From JAJAZB01 sp965249815 (GTDB lineage Bacteria > Bacteroidota > Bacteroidia > Cytophagales > Spirosomataceae): a stretch of 64,000 nt of DNA. Below, one piece after another: positions 24,185-33,480 of this stretch. Position 1 is the first letter of the stretch. Every line of letters begins with the position of its first letter. Position numbers and translations under genes: made by a program. A model generated the notes under the pieces. It saw nothing but the letters and a program-made list of their open reading frames with translations. It ran no database searches and was not told the DNA's origin. Location: assembly GCA_965249815.1 (NCBI GenBank), contig CBDFMV010000003.1, forward strand, positions 3,100,001 through 3,164,000. The letters are read 5' to 3'.

Positions 24185-24922
24185 TCACCTCATGCCGATG
24201 GTGGCCATCATGCGCCCGGTTTGGCCTTTCTCTAATCGGTGCGAGAAGTAGTCGGCGTTGTGCGTGACGGTGGAGAACGGGGAAATTTCAAGCTGGTTTT
24301 CGGGCACGCCGAAGGCGCACAGTTGGGCGGCGTTGGCCCGTTTCAGGTTGACGAAGAACTTCTGTTTTTCCGCATCAAACCGCTTGAACAAGTCGGTGAA
24401 ATGATCGGCCACATCCGCACCGACTTCAAAGGCGCATTCATCGATGCAGGTGCCGACGTAGGCAAAGCAATCGGGTCCATTCGTGCCAAACCGGCGGGCC
24501 ATTTCGGTCAGCGTTTTACCAACAATCCCCGCCACCGTGCCGCGCCAACCCGCGTGGATGGCCGCCACAACCTCTTTTTTGGCGTCGAAAATCAGAATCG
24601 GCGTACAATCAGCGATGCTCACGGTCACGAAAACGCCCGGCACGTCGGTCACCAGCGCGTCGTAGCCTCCGCGGTGGCCGGGCGAATCGGCGTAAAGGAT
24701 GTGGTCGCCGTGAACCTGGTGCAAGGTGGCAACCTGCCCGGTTTCGATGCCCAGACCGTTGAAAAACCGCCGTCGGTTTTCAAGCACGTTTTCGCGCACG
24801 TCGCCAACGGAAAGACCGAGGTTCAGCGAAGCAAACGGCACCGCGCTCACCCCGCCGTGGCGGGTACTTTCGGCGGCGGTGAGGTGGGGGAATTGCCCGA
24901 ACAGGGCGGGTTTGTAATTCAT
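24185..24922 (-). CDS. pgeF: peptidoglycan editing factor PgeF (YfiH/laccase-domain)
   Basis: The 245-residue protein has the Cu-oxidase_4 (YfiH) core: STRHGGVS near the start, LHQVHGDHI near 68, VSIADCTPILIFD near 104 and AAIHAGWRGTVAGI near 120. These hold the conserved Cys and His of the active site. PgeF homologues hydrolyse mis-incorporated amino acids from UDP-MurNAc peptides; older names are polyphenol oxidase or laccase domain protein. Length matches the family (240-260). It lies upstream of mutS on the same strand, with a terminator between. Confidence 0.93.
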   Translation of the reverse strand: MNYKPALFGQFPHLTAAESTRHGGVSAVPFASLNLGLSVGDVRENVLENRRRFFNGLGIETGQVATLHQVHGDHILYADSPGHRGGYDALVTDVPGVFVTVSIADCTPILIFDAKKEVVAAIHAGWRGTVAGIVGKTLTEMARRFGTNGPDCFAYVGTCIDECAFEVGADVADHFTDLFKRFDAEKQKFFVNLKRANAAQLCAFGVPENQLEISPFSTVTHNADYFSHRLEKGQTGRMMATIGMR

Positions 24923-24934
24923 GAGAACAAAAAT

Positions 24935-25027
24935 GAACCGCAGATTTACGCGGATTGAAATGATTTCGCAGAGATTTTAAAAACCATTTTCTGCGAAATC
25001 ATTTCAATCCGCGTAAATCTGCGGTTC
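24935..25027. repeat. 38-bp perfect inverted repeat (GAACCGCAGATTTACG type)
   Basis: The arm at 24935-24972 is the exact complement of 24990-25027, around a 17-nt spacer. The arm begins GAACCGCAGATTTACGCGG. It is AT-richer than the surroundings and fills the gap between pgeF and the DUF3592 gene. It could fold into a very long hairpin that separates the transcripts. I take it as a dispersed repeat. Confidence 0.85.
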
Positions 25028-25034
25028 AGACAAC

Positions 25035-25436
25035 CTACGCCAGGAACGTCGCGCTCAGAAACACGCAGACGGCCCCCAGAAAATAAAGCACCGTCGGACT
25101 GACGCCCGGAGCGGCGGTTGGGCCGAAGGCTGCCTCGCGGGGATTGTGCGGGTTGTAGCGCACGTACACCCACTCGCCCGCTTCGAGGTGCTCTTCGGTG
25201 CCGGATTGGGCTTGTTTGCGAAAGGAGCGACCGTTGGCCAGAAACAACACCGTGGGGAAATACCAAGGATTTTCACCTGACGCGTCGGCGCGGTCGTACT
25301 GCTTACGCACGTCCACTACGATGCCCTCCGTCAGGGCCGATTCGTTGAGCCAGCGTTGCCGCCAGCGGCTGCGGTACCAGCCCGCCGCAACCAGCGCGAC
25401 GGCCGTACCCAAAAAGACAATGAAAAACGCTTGCAT
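25035..25436 (-). CDS. DUF3592 membrane protein
   Basis: The 133-residue protein has one membrane segment at each end (residues 2-19 and 110-132) and a soluble middle with VVDVRKQYDRADASGENPWYFPTVLF and VYVRYNPHNPREAAFG. This is the DUF3592 layout, in which the loop forms a small beta domain. A paralogue lies at 26796-27257. Function is unknown. The gene ends 7 bp from a very long inverted repeat, which probably isolates it from pgeF. Confidence 0.78.
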   Translation of the reverse strand: MQAFFIVFLGTAVALVAAGWYRSRWRQRWLNESALTEGIVVDVRKQYDRADASGENPWYFPTVLFLANGRSFRKQAQSGTEEHLEAGEWVYVRYNPHNPREAAFGPTAAPGVSPTVLYFLGAVCVFLSATFLA

Positions 25437-25711
25437 GGCACCTTTCCGTTTCGTTGATGAGGCTGTTTTTGCTAAGAAACGACTTCATTTTCAAAAAGTT
25501 GAACCGTTCGATTCAAGGGTCGGAAATCCCGGCTGGAGCAAAATCAACACAGTTTTGGGGCGATTTCACCAAAATCATTCCGGGAGCGGTTTATTCGGGA
25601 CCTGAATTTGTAAAAACCTACGTCGCAACGAGTTGAATAGCTTGCAAACTGCCACTTCGTTTCCCAAAAAATAGATTTCGGAACGAGTGATTCTTTTGTG
25701 AAAAGCCCGAT

Positions 25712-26413
25712 TTACCCCTTCGGCCCATCGCTTCGGTAGTAATCGCACAAGTCGCGCAGCACGCACCGACTGCAAACCGGTCGTCCCCACACGCACACGC
25801 GCTGGCCGTGCCAATAAAAGTGTTTGTGAAAATTGAAGAGCAATTTCGGGTCAGCGGGAAGCAGAGCCAGCAGCACGGCGTGGGCTTTTTCCGCCGACGT
25901 TTTGGGCGAAAGTACTCCCAGCCGCAGCGTGACCCGGTGCACGTGCGTATCGACGGGCAGCACGGGTTTCTGAAAATTGAAAAGCAGCAACAGCGTTGCC
26001 GTTTTCAGCCCGACGCCCGGCAGACTCGTCAGCCAGGCCATGGCCTGTTCGGTGGAATACTCGTGCAAAAAATCAACGTTAGCTTCGCCGCGTTCGGCAA
26101 TAACGCGGGTCAGGATTTGCTGAATCCAGGGCGCTTTCACCTCCGGATAATTGCTCGTGCCGATGGCCTCGATGAGCGCGGGCAGGGGCGCGTCGCGCAC
26201 GGCTTCCCAGGTCGAAAATTGCTCGCGCATCCGCCGGTAGGCCGTTACCTCGTTGGCGTGAGTAGTGCGGTGCGAGAGCACCGTGGCAATCAGTTCGTGC
26301 ATCGGGTCGAGGCGCGCGAAGATTTCCTGTTCGCCGTAGGCCTCCGTCAACAGGAGATGCGCCTGCCAAATTTTTTCGGCTGGACTCACTGGAAGCGGAA
26401 ACGGGGTTACCAT
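25712..26413 (-). CDS. endonuclease III-like DNA glycosylase/AP lyase
   Basis: This 233-residue HhH-GPD protein has the helix-hairpin-helix LPGVGLKTATLLLL (its Lys in the position of the catalytic lysine of Nth), VDTHVHRVTLRLG with the catalytic Asp, and a C-terminal four-cysteine cluster CVWGRPVCSRCVLRDLC for [4Fe-4S]. It removes oxidised pyrimidines or acts on related lesions in base excision repair. The early segment LSHRTTHANEV replaces the LSAQATD of classical Nth, so it belongs to a diverged branch. I leave the symbol blank for that reason. A terminator lies just upstream. Confidence 0.88.
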   Translation of the reverse strand: MVTPFPLPVSPAEKIWQAHLLLTEAYGEQEIFARLDPMHELIATVLSHRTTHANEVTAYRRMREQFSTWEAVRDAPLPALIEAIGTSNYPEVKAPWIQQILTRVIAERGEANVDFLHEYSTEQAMAWLTSLPGVGLKTATLLLLFNFQKPVLPVDTHVHRVTLRLGVLSPKTSAEKAHAVLLALLPADPKLLFNFHKHFYWHGQRVCVWGRPVCSRCVLRDLCDYYRSDGPKG

Positions 26414-26436
26414 GTTTCATCTTCCTTAAAAAAGAA

Positions 26437-26468
26437 GTGCCCTTCCCCCAGTTCTGGGGGAAGGGCAC
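26437..26468 (-). terminator. strong terminator after the small membrane protein gene
   Basis: Arms GTGCCCTTCCCCCAG (26437-26451) and 26454-26468 are exact complements. On the minus strand the hairpin runs into TTCTTTTTTAAG. It ends the transcript of the gene stopping at 26492. Confidence 0.88.
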
Positions 26469-26491
26469 CGAAGCCTGCGACAGCAGGGAGT

Positions 26492-26674
26492 TTAGTGCGA
26501 ACCCACGTGGTCGGCGTTGTAGTAGGCCATGAAGGCGGCTCCAATCAGCAACACGCCGACGATGAACGTGAGCAAATCGCTGAAAATGCCCAAAATAAGG
26601 GCAAAAAACAGAAACACGGCGATGAGGGCGTTCCCCGAGAGCTTACCCGAATGGGTGGAATGCGAATTATCCAT
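26492..26674 (-). CDS. small two-helix membrane protein
   Basis: The 60-residue protein is read from MDNSHSTHSGKLSGN (ATG 26674). Two hydrophobic helices (about residues 15-32 and 33-51) end in a short polar tail NADHVGSH. Longer upstream starts would translate a terminator hairpin, so they were rejected. It is flanked by terminators on both sides, which makes it its own transcription unit. I do not recognise the family; proteins of this look are common in Cytophagales. Confidence 0.65.
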   Translation of the reverse strand: MDNSHSTHSGKLSGNALIAVFLFFALILGIFSDLLTFIVGVLLIGAAFMAYYNADHVGSH

Positions 26675-26736
26675 GCGTGACAGTCGGAATGAATGAAGAA
26701 AATGACCGCGCCAAGTTCGGCAAAATCGGCGCACAA

Positions 26737-26768
26737 AAAAAGTCAGGTCCATCGGAACCTGACTTTTT
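26737..26768. terminator. bidirectional terminator
   Basis: AAAAAGTCAGGT (26737-26748) pairs with ACCTGACTTTTT (26757-26768) across 8 nt, giving T runs on both strands. It ends the second DUF3592 gene. Confidence 0.88.
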
Positions 26769-26795
26769 GGTACAACGCGAATAAAACGGGTTTTC

Positions 26796-27257
26796 TTAAA
26801 GCAAAATCGCGGCACCGAGCAACAGGCTCAGGCAACTCACGATAAAAAACACGTTGGGGTTCTGCACCGGCACGCTCTGGGGGCCAAAAACGGCCTCGCC
26901 GGGGTTGGCCGGGTTGTAGCGCACCTGCACGGTCTGGCCGACGTTGAAGGCTTTCTCCGTGCCTTCTTCGGCTTGTTTTTCAAACCGCATTCCGTTGACG
27001 CTGAACGTCACTTTTGGGAAGTAAAACGGATTGAGACCGCGCTGATCGTCGCGGGCGTGTTTTTTCAGAACGTCCACAACCTGACCCTGCGTGAGGGCCG
27101 AATGCTCGAGCCACTGGCGGCGGCGGTTGGTCCAGTAAAATCCGGCGGCTAAACAGGCGACCGCCACGCCAAGGCAAATGAACGCGACCGACGGGCTAAC
27201 CTCAAGGGTGCCACCGCCCGGCATCGACATTCCGTATAAAAGGGTTGCTAACTTCAT
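26796..27257 (-). CDS. DUF3592 membrane protein (paralogue)
   Basis: The 153-residue protein is read from MKLATLLYGMSMPGGG (ATG 27257). Like the gene at 25035 it has two terminal membrane segments (about residues 21-42 and 130-152) around a loop with VVDVLKKHARDDQRGLNPFYFPKVTF and QVRYNPANPGEAVFGP. The shared ENP/GLNP-F-YFP and RYNP(H/A)NP motifs show common descent with the other copy. The two copies are separated by a repair gene and a small membrane protein. Function is unknown. Confidence 0.75.
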   Translation of the reverse strand: MKLATLLYGMSMPGGGTLEVSPSVAFICLGVAVACLAAGFYWTNRRRQWLEHSALTQGQVVDVLKKHARDDQRGLNPFYFPKVTFSVNGMRFEKQAEEGTEKAFNVGQTVQVRYNPANPGEAVFGPQSVPVQNPNVFFIVSCLSLLLGAAILL

Positions 27258-27648
27258 GACTGAAAAATTGGTCTGCGTTTGGTTGATGCAAAGGCTCACG
27301 CGGCCTTCGTCGTTGTTTGACGAATCAAAAATAGAGCCTAACCATTCAGATTATCAAATGCTTACCGATATAGGAATGAGGTGGCTAAGTTGGAAAACAA
27401 AGAATATTTGGTCTGAAAATGGAGAAAACTTACCCGGAAAAGTTTTATTTGGAGTGAAATGCCAGGACAATTCGCCAAAATCATAAAAAAGAGGTTTGGA
27501 AAACACCCGAAAAAAACTTTTCAAAATTTTGGGGAATTTTTTGGGCACTGACGTGACGGGTTTCTTGCGCAAAAGCAGCCTCTCAGGCCCTTTTTGGCGT
27601 TGCGGACGAAGTAGGGTGCCGAATTAGCGATCAGGTGGAGAAAAACTG
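27258..27648. other. intergenic stretch without a gene
   Basis: About 390 bp separating divergent genes. It is AT-richer than its neighbours with A/T runs (for example around 27500-27545). No open frame has a recognisable product. It should hold the promoters of the DUF3592 gene and the M81 gene, but I cannot place them with confidence. Confidence 0.55.
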
Positions 27649-29178
27649 ATGACGAGGAGTGAAAACGATTTAAAAAATGCCCGTATGGCCCGGAAAAAGG
27701 TTCTTTTCATGGAATTGCAGCAAGAGACCAATTCATTTTCCCCCCTGCGCACGACGCTGATCGATTTTAGTCACCTGATTTTGCTCTACGGCGATGAAGT
27801 CGAACCCGTTGCCCGCCGGACTCGCTACCAGTTGCGTGGTTTCTACGAGGCCTACGACCGCTTCGGGCGCGCCGACATCGAGGTGGTCCCGGTGTTCAGC
27901 GCCTGGGCGACGTCGGGCGGGCCGCTCACGGCCGAGACCTGGCAGCATTTCCTGAATGTCACTGAAAATAGCCTGCGCCAGCACCCCGACGCGGCCGGTT
28001 TTTACCTGTCGCTGCACGGCGCGATGGCCGTCGAAGGCATCACCGACGCCGAAGGCGAACTGGTGTTCTGGTTGCGCGAACGCATCGGCCCGGACGTGCC
28101 CGTCGGCGTTTCGCTCGATTTGCACGCCAACCTCACCTGCCGCATGGCCTCAACCGCCACGTTCATCCTGGCTTACCACACCAACCCGCACCGCGACCAC
28201 GTGCGGCTTGGGTTTCAGGCGGCTAAACTGCTTTTCGAGACGGTGCTGGGGCAAATAAAACCGGTGATGGCCTGGCGCAAATTGCCGATGCTGAAAGGAG
28301 GCGGCTTCAACATCGACTTTCTCAGCCCGACGCGGGGTATTTTCCGGCACATGGCCCGGCTCGAGGCACAACCCGGCGTGCTGGCGGTGGCTACGCTGAT
28401 GGTGCACATCTGGCTGGACGACCCCGAACTGGGCTGGAGCGTGGTGGTCGTGACCGACAACGACCGCCCGCTGGCCGAGCGCCTGGCTGATCAGTTGGCC
28501 GACCTCAACTGGGCCGTGCGGCACCACCGCCACCCCGAACCCGACACGCCCGAATCGGCGCTGGCGCGGCTGCGGGCGCAACGCTGGCGTACGCGCCTGG
28601 GCACGGCGGTGTTGTGCGACGCCTCCGACGCGGTAGCCGCCGGAGCGCCCGGCGAAAGCACCCATTTGCTGAAAATATTATCGGAAGAAGCGCCTGACCT
28701 GACGACGTACGTTCCCCTCCGTGACGAAGCAACCGTGGCGGAGTTGTACGAAAAACCCATTGGTTCGGCGTGGAGCGGCACTCTGGGCGGGCGGCTGGAA
28801 ACGCGTTTCAACGCGCCGCTGCCCTTCGGGGGGACGGTACTGAGCCGGCACGAAATCCGGGAAGCGGGGCCAATCGTCAAAGAAACCGGCCGCGTGGTGG
28901 TGCTGCGCCGGGGCGGTACGCATGTGGTACTCACCGACCGGCCCAACCCGGTGTTCCGGCCCTCATTTTTCACCAACCTCGGCCTGAGTCTCTGGCGGGC
29001 CGACGCCGTGGTCGTGAAAAACCTGTTTCCCTTCCGCTACTTTTTTCTGCCCTACAACCGGCTGACGCTGAACGTGGTCACGCCGGGCGTAACCGACATC
29101 GACGTGTTCCGCCTCGGCTACCGGCAAATTCCCCGGCCCATTTTCCCGCTCGACGACGTACGCGACTGGCGAAGCTGA
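27649..29178 (+). CDS. M81 family metallopeptidase (MlrC-like)
   Basis: The 509-residue protein fits the M81/MlrC family: ELQQETNSFSP at the start, YLSLHGAMAVEGITDAEGE near 121, SLDLHANLTCRM near 153, AYHTNPHRDH near 174 and the C-terminal MlrC domain (LCDASDAVAAGAPGEST, then TPGVTDID). MlrC of sphingomonads degrades linearised microcystin and carries a metal site; most homologues have unknown peptide substrates. ATG 27649 follows GGAG at a suitable distance; the internal ATG 27685 gives the more usual family start (MARKKVLFMELQQET), so the first 12 residues are uncertain. It is convergent with the TPR pseudogene, 3 bp apart. Confidence 0.88.
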   Translation: MTRSENDLKNARMARKKVLFMELQQETNSFSPLRTTLIDFSHLILLYGDEVEPVARRTRYQLRGFYEAYDRFGRADIEVVPVFSAWATSGGPLTAETWQHFLNVTENSLRQHPDAAGFYLSLHGAMAVEGITDAEGELVFWLRERIGPDVPVGVSLDLHANLTCRMASTATFILAYHTNPHRDHVRLGFQAAKLLFETVLGQIKPVMAWRKLPMLKGGGFNIDFLSPTRGIFRHMARLEAQPGVLAVATLMVHIWLDDPELGWSVVVVTDNDRPLAERLADQLADLNWAVRHHRHPEPDTPESALARLRAQRWRTRLGTAVLCDASDAVAAGAPGESTHLLKILSEEAPDLTTYVPLRDEATVAELYEKPIGSAWSGTLGGRLETRFNAPLPFGGTVLSRHEIREAGPIVKETGRVVVLRRGGTHVVLTDRPNPVFRPSFFTNLGLSLWRADAVVVKNLFPFRYFFLPYNRLTLNVVTPGVTDIDVFRLGYRQIPRPIFPLDDVRDWRS

Positions 29179-29181
29179 ACG

Positions 29182-30495
29182 CTACTTTTCGTCGCGGTTG
29201 GTCGTGTCCGGAACGGCGGTGGCTGTGTCTTTGGCCACGACGGGTTCGGTTGTGGCGGGTTTGCCCTTCGCGCCGGGTAACTTTTTCACGGCCTGCAACC
29301 GGGCCTGTACCTGACCAACCAGCAGGCAATCCGTACCCGCTTTGGCGGCTTTTTTCGGGTCTTTGCACACGTCCAGAAATTCCCGGTAGTAGATAGCAGC
29401 CAGGCCGGGATCCTTCTTTTCCTGCACTTGGCCCAGGCGATAAAGGGCTTTCGGGCGCTGGTATTTTTCGTAAATGATTCGGTACTGGTGCGTGGCCCAT
29501 TCCAGTTGCCCTTCGATGCGGGCTTCATCAGCAATGCCGAATTGGTAATCCGGGATTCTGGGGGAAGTGCCTTTTTCTATGGCCTTGCTAAAGTTGCCCG
29601 ACACCGAGTGCAGTTGCCAATTCTGGTAATTAACCGATGTGTCTGGCGTACCCAATTCGGCTTTTAGGAGCAGGGCGGTACCGAGGCCAGCGTACACTGC
29701 TTCGGTTTCGTCACCGCTCTTCAGTAACCGCTGAAACGTGCGGATGGATTTTTTCAGACTATCCACCTGGTAATACGCCGTGCCGAGCAGGCGCTGGTAG
29801 TAGCTGGCCGTGTCGCCGAGGGCCATCGTTTTTTCGACGTCTTGTACCACTTCCTTGAAATTGCCGAGGCGGTAGCTCAAGCGGCTGTCGAGTTGAAGGA
29901 ATTTCACCGAGGTGGCGTCGAGTTTGAGGCCGCGCGTGATGAGTACCTCGGCGAACTTGTCTTTTTTGCCGTCGTTCAGGTATAGCGCGGCCAGTTCGCC
30001 CATTGCTTCCAGGTCGTCGGGGGCGATTTTCAGGGCTTTCTGGTAAAACTGCACGGCGAGGGTGGGCTGGTTGAGTTTGGCGTGCAGCCCGCCGAGTTGT
30101 TTCAAAAAATAGGCGTTGGTTGTGTCCTGTGCCAGCAGGCGGCGGTACAGGCCGAGGGCTTTGGCGTAATTGGCTTCGCGTTCGGAAAGCACGGCCAGTT
30201 GGTTGAGCGCTTCGGGCTGGTCGGGGCGTTGCCGAAGCAGTGCCTCGTACTGGCGCTTGGCGGCGGCCCAGGCTCCGGTGCGTTGCTAGGCAATGGCCAG
30301 TTGAAGCGCGGCAGCGAGGTTGGCTGTGTCAGTCGCCGCTATTTTCTGGAGAATCGGAATCGCTTTGGCGTACTCGCCCCGGCGGGTGAGCTCCTGCGCG
30401 TCGGCCCACGGGTCGGTAGTCGGGCGGGTTTGGGCCTGGGAAAAAGCGGGCAGCAACAAGTTGACTGCCAAGGCAAGGAGCGGGAGCCGAGACAT
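29182..30495 (-). pseudogene. exported TPR protein interrupted by an in-frame TAG
   Basis: The reading frame runs from MSRLPLLALAVNLLLPAFSQAQ (signal peptide, ATG 30495) to TAA 29184-29182. A single amber codon (30286-30288) splits it after 69 residues. Both sides are in the same frame and continue the same TPR pattern: GEYAKAIPILQKIAATDTANLAAALQLAIA, stop, QRTGAWAAAKRQYEALLRQRPDQPEAL. The rest holds about six more TPR units and a Lys/Thr-rich tail. One substitution explains the break, for example a Gln or Tyr codon turned to TAG. Read-through, a restart at an internal ATG (for example 30192) or a base error are alternatives. Confidence 0.8.
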
Positions 30496-30617
30496 GGATC
30501 GAAGCGATTTTGGCGTGGATAAAAAACGAACCGATTCCGGGTAGGTGGGCAAAATCCAGCGGTAAGGTAGCAGTTTTTGCGAAAACAACTAATTTGTTAG
30601 GTTTGAAAAAATTAACC

Positions 30618-30692
30618 GCAGAGGCGGGGAGGTTATGCAGCGTTCGCAAGAGAATTTTCTCCGTGAACCCCGCGAAACCTCCCCGCCTCTGC
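30618..30692. repeat. 17-bp inverted repeat (GCAGAGGCGGGGAGG type)
   Basis: The arm 30618-30634 is the exact complement of 30676-30692, and the 41-nt interior contains a second small GAGAATTTTCTC palindrome. It lies in the spacer upstream of the TPR gene and after the sugar dehydrogenase stop. It resembles the 24935-25027 element in layout but not in sequence. Confidence 0.75.
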
Positions 30693-30706
30693 AGTTAGAA
30701 ATTCGC

Positions 30707-32005
<1,299 letters not shown>

Positions 32006-32131
32006 GGGTTGGCTGAGAAGCGGTAAAAGAGGTGATATTTTGCGGAAAAGACTCGTACCAAGTGCCAGAAATTGGAAATCTATTGGTAACCGAAGGTCTC
32101 CCCAATTTTTCAACTTAGGTAGTTAGATCTT

Positions 32132-32926
32132 ATGGAAGATGACGACGAAGCTTTCTCAGTAGTTATCTATGGGTCTCCACTGGTAATTTTAGTGGTGATC
32201 ATCACTTTTTTGTCGGTGCATTTCTATCAGAGGTATCGGTACCATCGGAAGCGGTAATCCCTCCGCGAAGCCTACGAGCGCGAAATCCTCCGCGCGCAGA
32301 TGGAAATTCAGAACCAGACCCTCCGGCAGGTGGGCGAGGAACTCCACGACAACATCGGCCAATTGCTCACGCTGGCGCGCCTCCACCTCAACAAAGCCGA
32401 AGAAACCACCGACCCCGCTCAGGCCACCGACAAAACCCGGCAGGCCAACGACGTGCTCAAAACCACGATTCAGGCCGTGCGGGCGCTTTCAAAAACCCTT
32501 GACGCCGACACGGTCGGGCAGTTTGGGCTGGTGGAAAGCCTGCACCCCGAATTCGACCGCATCCGGCGGGTGGGGAGCGTGGCGGTACAGGTCGAAGAAG
32601 AAGGCGAGGCCGGGCACTTAACGCCGCAAACCGGACTGGTGCTGTTCCGCATGGCGCAGGAAGTCCTCAACAACGCCCTCAAACACGCGGGGGCAACGCT
32701 TTTCTCGGTGAAAATTACCCACCTCCCGGCGCACTTTTCGTTGCTGATTGCCGACAACGGCCACGGCTTCAACCCAGACGTTCTGGCGCAACGCGCCATC
32801 GGCGAAACCGGCTCCGGCCTGCGCAACCTGCGCCGCCGGGCCGAATTGCTTGGCGGCACGTGCACGCTCGTCAGCTAGCCCGGCGCGGGAACGCGGGTGC
32901 TGATCGAGGTGCCGCAAAACCGGTGA
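32132..32926 (+). pseudogene. sensor histidine kinase with two in-frame stop codons
   Basis: One frame from ATG 32132 to TGA 32924-32926 spells a complete 264-codon kinase apart from two stops. It begins with one membrane helix (SPLVILVVIITFLSVHF) and RYRYHRKR, then TAA at 32255-32257. The frame continues SLREAYEREILRAQMEIQ, the phospho-acceptor helix GEELHDNIGQLL, N-box EVLNNALKHAGA, DNGHGFNP and GSGLRNLRRRAELLGGTCTLVS. A TAG at 32876-32878 follows, then PGAGTRVLIEVPQNR. Both stops are one substitution from likely Gln or Glu codons. An internal start at 32300 would leave a kinase core without the anchor and last strand. No response regulator is adjacent. Confidence 0.85.
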
Positions 32927-32931
32927 CTTTT

Positions 32932-33429
32932 TTAGAGTGATCGTCCCTCCGAAATGGGCCGGTTCGACAGCGACGAGGGTGCGTTGAGGTGGGCACCGTG
33001 ATCCACCCCGACGCCGAGGCGATCGACGAGTTCGCCACCGAGCCAGCCGGTAAAGCCCGCCAGCGCGAACCCGGCGATTGAACAAATCAGCGAGAGCGTG
33101 GGCGGCGCGGTGATTTCGTCCCAGCGGAACAGCGCACTGACGGCAAAAAGCAGCAACACGACGAGGTTGCCCACGCCGTGAATGAGTCCGAGGCGCTTGG
33201 CGCGGGTGCCCGAAGGAATGGCAAACCAGTCGATCCAGCCGAAGGGGGCGGCCACCAGGCCGCCAAGAATGCCCGCCACCTGCATGTAAAACGAGGCCGT
33301 GGCCAGCCCCTGGCTTTCGTTGAACCAGTAAATAATGTCGAACAGCGCTGAGGTGCCCAGTAGCCCGAGCGGAAACACGACGAGAATCGGGTGGCCGGGA
33401 TGGCCGAAGAGTTTGGCGTGGCTTTCCAT
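32932..33429 (-). CDS. DUF2231 membrane protein
   Basis: The 165-residue protein has four membrane helices (about residues 15-33, 45-66, 81-100, 110-132) beginning GHPGHPILVVFPLGLLGTSALFDIIYW, the DUF2231 signature with an early His pair. The tail is polar and His-containing. Family members occur near c-type cytochrome and copper genes, but no function is proven. The stop lies 5 bp from the convergent kinase pseudogene. Confidence 0.85.
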   Translation of the reverse strand: MESHAKLFGHPGHPILVVFPLGLLGTSALFDIIYWFNESQGLATASFYMQVAGILGGLVAAPFGWIDWFAIPSGTRAKRLGLIHGVGNLVVLLLFAVSALFRWDEITAPPTLSLICSIAGFALAGFTGWLGGELVDRLGVGVDHGAHLNAPSSLSNRPISEGRSL

Positions 33430-33480
33430 GCGTTCAAAAGGTTGATGAATGCAACAGCGCGCCTAAAAAAATATGCCCGT

